Below are positions 58,190 to 64,000 of a stretch of 64,000 nucleotides of DNA, one piece after another. Origin of the DNA: Euryodendron excelsum (taxonomy: Eukaryota > Streptophyta > Magnoliopsida > Ericales > Pentaphylacaceae). The notes under the pieces were generated by a model. The model was not told the DNA's origin. It worked only from the letters and a program-made list of their open reading frames with translations, and searched no databases. Made by a program: the position numbers and the translations under genes. The stretch lies in contig CM065388.1 of NCBI GenBank assembly GCA_033060915.1, forward strand, positions 26,772,501 to 26,836,500. The letters run 5' to 3'. How positions within the stretch are numbered: the stretch's first letter is position 1; every line of letters starts with the position of its first letter.

Positions 58190-58500
58190 GGGGTTAGCCT
58201 ATAGTTAGGGATGACCTAAAGTTAAGTTAGACTAGGGTTGACTAACTATAGTAGGGGTCACCTAAGGTTAAGATGACTTATGGTTAAGTAACTAGGGTTA
58301 AGTCAACCTAAGGTGAGCGAGCTAGGGTCAAGTTAACTTAGGGTTGGATAACTAGGGTCAAGTTAACCTAGGGTTAGACAACTAGGGTCAAGTTAACCTA
58401 GGGTTGGTCAACTAGGGTCAAGTTAACTTAGGGTTGGATAACTAGGGTCAAGTTAACCTAGGGTTAGACAATTAGGGCCAAGTTAACCTAGGGTTGGATT
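58190..58500 (-). repeat. 30-bp tandem array in the D LTR
   Basis: The unit is close to ACTAGGGTCAAGTTAACCTA plus GGGTTAGACA. About five or six regular copies lie from 58320 on, with more degenerate ones to the left. Confidence 0.85.
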
Positions 58501-59747
58501 GGAAAATGGTTTTGAAAGTTGGTTTAATGCACTTTTGGAATGGGTTTTGAAAAACAACTTATGTTATACAAAAGACTTTGGTTGACAACCCTTTTGAAGA
58601 TCATTTCCATGAAAATTTTGACTCTAGTCAAGAGTATGGTTTGTATGGTTAGTGATTGGAGACCATTCCAGGGAAGGTTTCCTCATGGCCTTTATAACCA
58701 TAATCTTAACAAGAGTGTAAGGGGTCCAAAAATCAACATAGTGATGACAACTTTTTAAGACACCAATTTTAATACAAAGATGGAGCGAATGCATTTTTGA
58801 AAATCATCTTTGGAGAGAGTTTTGAAAACCATTTTTGTAAGAGGTCATTCCATCAAGAGAGGGTTCCTATGGCCAAATGAAAGGAAAATCACTCAAGAGA
58901 GGGTTCCATGGGGCCATTCCAACCACTACACTTAAAATAATGGAAATCTTGGAAATTAGAGAATTGGAAAGCAACCTTATGCAAGTTAAAATGTCATGAT
59001 GCCAAGGTGAGAGTTAAGGGGTTAGAAGGGGATTTTATAAGGCATGATTTCTAAGGTCCCATCCTAAGTTTCAAGGAGCCAACTTTTTGAACAATTTTTG
59101 AAAGAAATATAGAGCTTGAAAATGACATGGAGTTTAAGAGTATTGTAAGCATTATACAACATGACAATATGCATAAAAATGAAGCCAAGCACGCAAGATG
59201 TAATGAAAATAGTAATATTCAAGGGGTCATGATCACATACAAGGCTTTTAGGCTACACCACATAAACAAGGGGTTCGTAGGCCATACCATCTCAAAGTAG
59301 GCTAGTGAGAGGTTCCCCTACACGGTGGCTTTCACTTGCTTTCCTCTAGGCATGATCTAAGAGCCCTCTTGGCTCAAGCATGCAAGAATGGGGGGTTGTT
59401 GATGGGGATTAAAATAGAGAATAGCCTAAGTAGGCTAGGAGGGAGAAGAGAAGAGTGGGGGAAGACACAAATGTAAAAAGGATACCACCTTTTGCCTTCA
59501 ATACACTTGTAGTCTTCAATGGATGTCTTGATTGGAGCTTGAATGACCTCAAGAGGGCTTGAGGGGCTAGAATGGAGTGTGTAATGGCGTATAAGGCCTT
59601 GTAGGTGAAGTGTATAGGCTTGAGAGAGGTAAAGTCTAGCCTAAGTATTGGAGGGGTGGAAAATATGTAAGGATTCGAGATTCTGGAGTAGTTTCAGTAG
59701 AGCTTCGCATCAATTTCGGAGATGGAATATGTAAAGGGGTGGCCTGG

Positions 59748-59755
59748 TATTTATA
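59748..59755 (-). promoter_or_regulatory. TATA box of the D LTR, with upstream palindrome
   Basis: TATAAATA on the minus strand. A GCGCAT-N7-ATGCGC inverted repeat (59776-59794) lies 20 bp upstream, at the same relative position as the GGCGCC palindromes in A-C. Confidence 0.65.
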
Positions 59756-60136
59756 GGCAATCTGGAATAGATCTAGCGCATGTGCTATATGCGCCTGGCC
59801 AAAATTTGACCTGGCGTATGTAGGACATGCACAGGTACTGTTCCATTGCCAGAATGACATGTGGCACCCTCTGTATTGGTTAAATCTCGACTGTTGATCG
59901 AAAGTTGGTCGATCTGATAAAAATTTGAGCGCATGTAGCGTACACTCCGTCATCGGGAAGGTTCGTCCAAACTTTGTCTCGGTAATTGAGTTAACCGGAA
60001 AGGTTTCGGGGGAATTAGTTGTACCCACGGTGTTCTCTTGAGATTTCTCGTGAACTTTCATGTTTTTGAAAAGTTTAAATTATGTTTGGAAGTGTGAGAT
60101 ATAATCTTGGGAAACGTGCGTAAAAGGACAATTTTA

Positions 60137-60574
60137 CAGAGCGTCTGTGATACGCTCTGTGAGTGCTCAAGAGTAGCTATTTTTGTATCTCATGATCAAG
60201 GCCTTCGAGAAGTGATCTTTTCGATCGGACCACACCAATGGAGAGTATTTTGGAAGTACTTTTGGGAATTACCAGATTTATGCATTTCTCAAGTCATTTG
60301 ATGGTGCATTTTGATTAGGGAATCGGAGAAAAAGTCAACCTTAGCGGAGCGTCTGCGAGACACTCCAAGAGTTGCTGAAAGTTGTAGTTTTTGCACCGTA
60401 CGATGGAGGGGTTCAGGAAGCTATCTATCCGATCGAGCCATATCGATGAAAAGATCTATGAACGAGCTTTCAGGAATTCCTTGATTTACACATTTCTCAA
60501 GTCAGTTGACGGTGCGTTATGACCAGGGAATTAGGAGAAAAGACAATTTAAGCGGAGCGTCTGCGAGACGCTCC
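60137..60574 (-). repeat. Three tandem modules of about 208 bp, each with a hairpin, in D U3
   Basis: CAGAGCGT-N7-ACGCTCTG (60137-60159), a GGAGCGTCT hairpin with one mismatch (60346-60366) and a perfect GGAGCGTCT-N3-AGACGCTCC (60554-60574), in otherwise diverged repeats. Confidence 0.7.
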
Positions 60575-61071
60575 AGGGAACTTTTATTGAACCATGAGCG
60601 TTTAATGTCGTAGGGTCCACCTCGGGTTAAACAAAGGTGTATGGTTAAACCCTTTGCTCGAAATTTCAAGACCAGTGCTGTTTCGAGGCATGTTTGGATT
60701 GCCAGTGGCAAAATGGTCATTTTGGGCCAAGATTGGCTGGAAATGGTTAGGAATGGTTTGGTATGTTGTATTAAGTGTGTAGGGTTGTTCAGGGATGGTT
60801 TTGGAAGAGTCTTTTACCATTTGGTGGGGTTTGTGCCGTGCTGAGGCGTTCAGGCACAAAACGGTCATTTTGACCAGAGCTAGCCGGAATAGGACCACAT
60901 TTGGACCAAATGGCGTGTGGGGGATGCCTAATGGTTCAACAACATTTTGGAAGGATGGACTTATCGTTTTGAGGGGTTTTGAACTTTCTTAAAACGTGCC
61001 TGGAGGCCCAAGGGGCAGGCTTAGTCATTTTTCATCGAGTCGGGCTAGCAGGCGCCGATGTTGACCTAGGT

Positions 61072-61400
61072 GTTGGTTCCCGAGACCGCCTGGTCTCGGA
61101 AAACTGCCTGCGCGGTGTTGGTCTCTAAGAACGCCCGGTCTTAGAAAACTACCTGTAGGGGTGGTGTTGGTTCCTAAGAACGCCTGGTCCTAGAAAGCTA
61201 CTTGGAATGGTGGTGTTGGTCTGTGAGAACGCTTGGTCTCGGAGAACTACCAAATGACGAACATTCTGCGTTGGCAGGCTAGTGGGTGCCAGAAGGGAAC
61301 CGTTTGGAATTTTGATGAGGTGTTGGTCTCCTAGATTGCCCGATCCCAGGAAGCTACCTAGATGGCGTTGGTTTTCAAGATCGCTTGGTCTAGAAACTTG
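61072..61400 (-). repeat. Short hairpin array near the U3 start of D
   Basis: Repeats of about 45-60 bp share GTGTTGGT and a stem-loop: CCGAGACC-N4-GGTCTCGG (61080-61099), TCTAAGA-N8-TCTTAGA (61124-61145), then further weaker copies. It lies next to GATGTTGACCTAGG, the same anchor that borders the U3 array of A-C. Confidence 0.7.
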
Positions 61401-61571
61401 CCCGGAACGATGGTGCTTAAGGCTTCAGCGAGTTCTTGTGGGCCCAAGAAGCGACCAGTTGGCTGGATTATAGATTGATAGGCTTGTCTTGAACTTGCAT
61501 GTGTGGCGATGCTCTAAACCGAACCCTGTCGGGCTGGAGATTGCCGAGCGGGCTAAAATGGGGTGCTTATA

Positions 61572-61588
61572 GCTGCCCCTCTTTTTCT
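61572..61588 (-). promoter_or_regulatory. Polypurine tract of D
   Basis: On the minus strand AGAAAAAGAGGGGCAGC abuts the LTR, the same PPT as B and C. The 13-bp stem of B and C is not kept; a shorter TTGCC-TTC-GGCAA inverted repeat lies 10 bp farther from the LTR. Confidence 0.7.
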
Positions 61589-63440
61589 GACTTTGCTTGC
61601 CGAAGGCAAAAAAATAATAAGGAAGGATCCCATGTTGACTGCGAGGCAATCAGAGGGACTAGAGTGGTTGGAATTTGGCATTTTAAGTTTTGAAAACTTG
61701 ATTGTTTGAATTTTGTAATTTTGAAAACTCGATTTTGAAATTATTTTGAAATTTTTCCTAAACCGACATTCCGACCAATGGAATGACACTCGTTTAGGGA
61801 GATTCAAGATATTTGAATCTTGAAAAGGAGTTTTTTTTTTTTTGAATGATTTTGAAATGGCCTTTTGTAATGGAGGGATTTGGATTTGAATTAGAAGGGT
61901 TTGGAAACTTTTAAAACTTGGAGTTAAACTTTTGAGGAAGAAGGTTTGAAAACCTAGAATTTAATTTTGGAATTAAACTTTTTGTGGAGAAAGTTTTGAA
62001 AACCTGAAAACTTTTTTGATAGTACCCTTTTTTAGGCGAAAGCTTGAAAACCCAAGATTTTGGAAGTTGAGCTTTTTGAGGCAAAAGCTAGAAAACCTGA
62101 AATTTTGAAAGTTGAGCTTTTTGAGATAAAAGTTTGAAAACCCGAGATTTTTGGAAAATGAAACTTTTGAAGGAAAAGCCTTGAGAATACCTGAGAAATA
62201 TTTTGAAAACGGAGCTTTTAAAGGAGAAAGCTTGAGAAATCCAAAAATTTTGGAAGGTTAGGCTATTTGAGGCGAAAGCTAGAAAACCTAAATTTTTGAA
62301 AATTGGGCTTTTTGAGGAGAAAGCTTGAAAACCCGAAAGTTTTTGAGATTGAACTTTTTGGAGGAAAAAGTTTTTGAAAAACCCAACAAATGATTTCAAG
62401 TCAAACTTTTTGAAGGAAAAAGTTTGGAAAACCTAGAATTTGACTAGAATTGAAACTTTTTTTTTAAAGGGAAAAAGATTAGAAAACCTCGAAATTGATT
62501 TGACTTGAAACTTGTTTTATTGAAGGAAAAATGTTTAGAGAATGCAGTTTGTCTCAAAATTTGAATTTTTGAAGATAAAATGTTTTGAAAATTCATTTGG
62601 ACTCGAAACTTGAGCTGTCAAAGATAAAATGTATGGAAAACTCATGTTGGCTTGAGACTTGAACTGTTGAGAACAAAACATATAGAAAAATTGTTTTGAC
62701 TTGAAACTTTTGATTTCTCTTCGTTTTTTTTTTTTTGAAAGTAAATCATTCAGGATATTCATTTTGACTCGAAATTTGAAACTTTTTGAAGGAAAATTTT
62801 TAGAAAAAATTATTTGACTTTTGAAAATTGATTTTGAATTTGGAAGAAAGCAAGAGCTTTGATCTTTTTTACTTTGAAAGTTTTTGTAAAAAAAGTTTTG
62901 AAAGGTTTTGAAATTGACTTTGAAATTTGAAAGTTTTTGTAGACGAAGCCTTGGAAGTGTTTGGACTTTTGAAAATTGAATTTTGGATTCGAAAGAAAGC
63001 AAGGCCTTTGTGTTTTTGAATGGATGCTGAAACTAGAGTTGAAAAAGTCTTTGAAAGTTTTTGAAGTTCAAAATTGATTTTGACTTTTGAAAAAAAGAAA
63101 AAGCAAGAGCTTTCGTTTTTTGAAATATTTTGATTTGACTTGGTAAGAATTATACCTTGACTTTACCTTTTGGAGATGGTTGAGTCTGGGGAATCATTAG
63201 AGACTGCTTCGTATTTGTAATTCTTCTGTCTCAGAGCTTGAAGGGGCTACATTTGTCCGCCTTGGATTGAAATTTCTTGAGATTGGAATACTCGGTGTGT
63301 GCTTAATTGTCGAGTTTTGCTTTTGGGGGCAAAATAGAATTTTTACTGACGTAGCATCTAAGAGGTGGTTTAAGGTTGATATCCTGAAACTAAGTCTTCT
63401 TGAACAGACGCTCCGTCTAATGGAATGCTGCTTCTGTGGA
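61589..63440 (-). other. Non-coding 3' internal region of D
   Basis: Low-complexity sequence with degenerate repeats of about 55-60 bp of the type GAAAACC...TTGAGCTTTTTGAGG (clearest 61960-62400). No credible gene. The Phe/Ser/Lys-rich frames reflect base composition. Confidence 0.5.
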
Positions 63441-63472
63441 GAGGTTCAAGGTTGATATATGTTTTTAAAGAG

Positions 63473-64000
63473 GAAAGCTCGAAAACATAATCTGCTTTTT
63501 TGGAGGAAGCTTTGAAACCCAATCTACTTTTTTGGAGGAAGCTCTAAAACCCAATCTGCGTTTTTGGAGGAAGCCTGAAAACCTAATCTGCTTTTTCGGA
63601 GGAAGCTCAGAAACCCAATTTGCTTTTTTGGAGGAAGCTCTGAAACCGAATCTGCTTTTTTAGAGGAAGCTCTAAAACCCAATCTACTTTTTGGAGAGAA
63701 GCTCTGAAACCCAATCTGCTTTTTTTGAGGAAGCTCTAAAACCCAATCTACATTTTGGAGGGAAGCTCTGAAACCCAATCTGCTTTTTCGGGGGAAGCTT
63801 TGAAACTCAATTTGCTTTTTCAGGAGAAGCTCTGAAACCTAATCTGCTTTTTCGAAATAAGCTCTGAAACCCAATCTACTTTTTTTGGGAAGCTTTGGAA
63901 CCCAATCTGCTTTTTCGAGAGAAGCTCTAAAACCTAAATCTGCTTTTTCGGGGGAAGTTCTAAAACCCAATCTACTTTTTCAGGGAAAACTCTAAAACCC
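63473..64000 (-). repeat. 32-bp minisatellite in the D 3' internal region, at least 16 copies
   Basis: The unit is close to AAGCTCTGAAACCCAATCTG followed by CTTTTTCGGAGG (plus strand). Sixteen or so units differ by a few substitutions and the array continues past the window. Tandem arrays in the 3' UTR are reported for Ogre-like elements as seeds of satellite DNA. Confidence 0.9.

Larger units (their letters stand above)
56773..61571 (-). repeat. 3' LTR of D (4.80 kb)
   Basis: In LTR orientation it begins TATAAGCACCCC (61571). It carries a hairpin array (about 61400-61080), modules with GGAGCGTCT-type hairpins (60574-60137), a TATA box (59755-59748), a donor-like AAG|GTGGT (59488), a low-complexity tract with a 30-bp array (58500-58190), the conserved box (57202-57124) and the end CTGGGCCGCGACA. 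The layout parallels A-C although most sequence does not align by eye. Confidence 0.8.
56773..64000 (-). mobile_element. Element D: second Ogre-like family, 3' LTR and 3' internal region, minus strand
   Basis: The left end is the LTR terminus (plus-strand TGTCGCGGCCCAG). The LTR runs to 61571 and is followed by a PPT complement (GCTGCCCCTCTTTTTCT), so this is the 3' LTR and the element continues beyond 64000. The expected TSD is GATTA (56768-56772), whose partner is out of view. Its PPT, U5 box, hairpin 2 and LTR termini are related to A-C, while most of the LTR is divergent. It interrupts E. Confidence 0.8.

Noticed and set aside
63473..64000. CRISPR-like regular repeats
   Set aside because: Units are contiguous tandem repeats with no unique spacers, in a plant retroelement. 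The same applies to 58190-58500.

Overview
The window is plant nuclear DNA, most likely from a eudicot, and it is almost entirely nested LTR retrotransposons. No intact cellular gene, rRNA, tRNA or CRISPR array was seen. Four pieces of evidence support this: long terminal repeats with 5-bp target-site duplications (TSDs), a primer-binding site complementary to the 3' end of plant tRNA-Arg (matched from memory), LTRs of about 5 kb, and a Tat/Ogre-type Gag. These features point to the Ogre branch of Ty3/gypsy.

Layout. (1) 1-22574 is the 3' part of a SIRE/Maximus-like Ty1/copia element: an env-like gene remnant, PPT-like motifs and a 1.6-kb 3' LTR. Its env-like gene is split by A, a minus-strand Ogre solo LTR (702-2654 plus 16250-19660, TSD ATGGA). 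A is itself split by B, a plus-strand Ogre-like element (2655-16249, TSD GTAAG). (2) 22575-24944 holds a probable minus-strand gypsy LTR fragment and unassigned sequence. (3) 24945-43942 is C, a complete plus-strand Ogre-like element (TSD CTCTT). (4) 43948-49529 is AT-rich sequence with small repeats and no gene. (5) 49530-56772 is E, a decayed, 5'-truncated plus-strand relative. (6) 56773-64000 is D, a minus-strand element of a second Ogre-like family. D is inserted into E and runs off the right edge.

How B and C work. Neither encodes protease, RT, RNase H or integrase, so both must be non-autonomous. Each has two convergent genes: a sense gene that the LTR promoter would drive, and an antisense gene that starts near the 3' LTR and has a 5'-UTR intron. 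B and C share LTRs, 5' leader, antisense promoter/intron region and PPT, but their internal genes differ. The B antisense gene looks like a DUF7745-type protein and the C antisense gene like a plant mobile domain (PMD) protein. Homology stops at the antisense start codon, as if the element were a chassis with exchangeable antisense cargo. The sense genes differ too: C has Gag, B has a fragment of the linker that normally precedes protease.

The LTRs are unusually structured. U3 is a string of tandem hairpins whose stems vary by compensatory changes. U5 carries about 2 kb of G-poor sequence, then a conserved box, two hairpins and a PBS-like repeat. In B and C the 3' PPT lies in the arm of a 13-bp perfect hairpin. 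The second family, D, has unrelated hairpins at the equivalent U3 positions. All genes read here carry in-frame stops, so these copies are dead, but B and C otherwise look fairly young.
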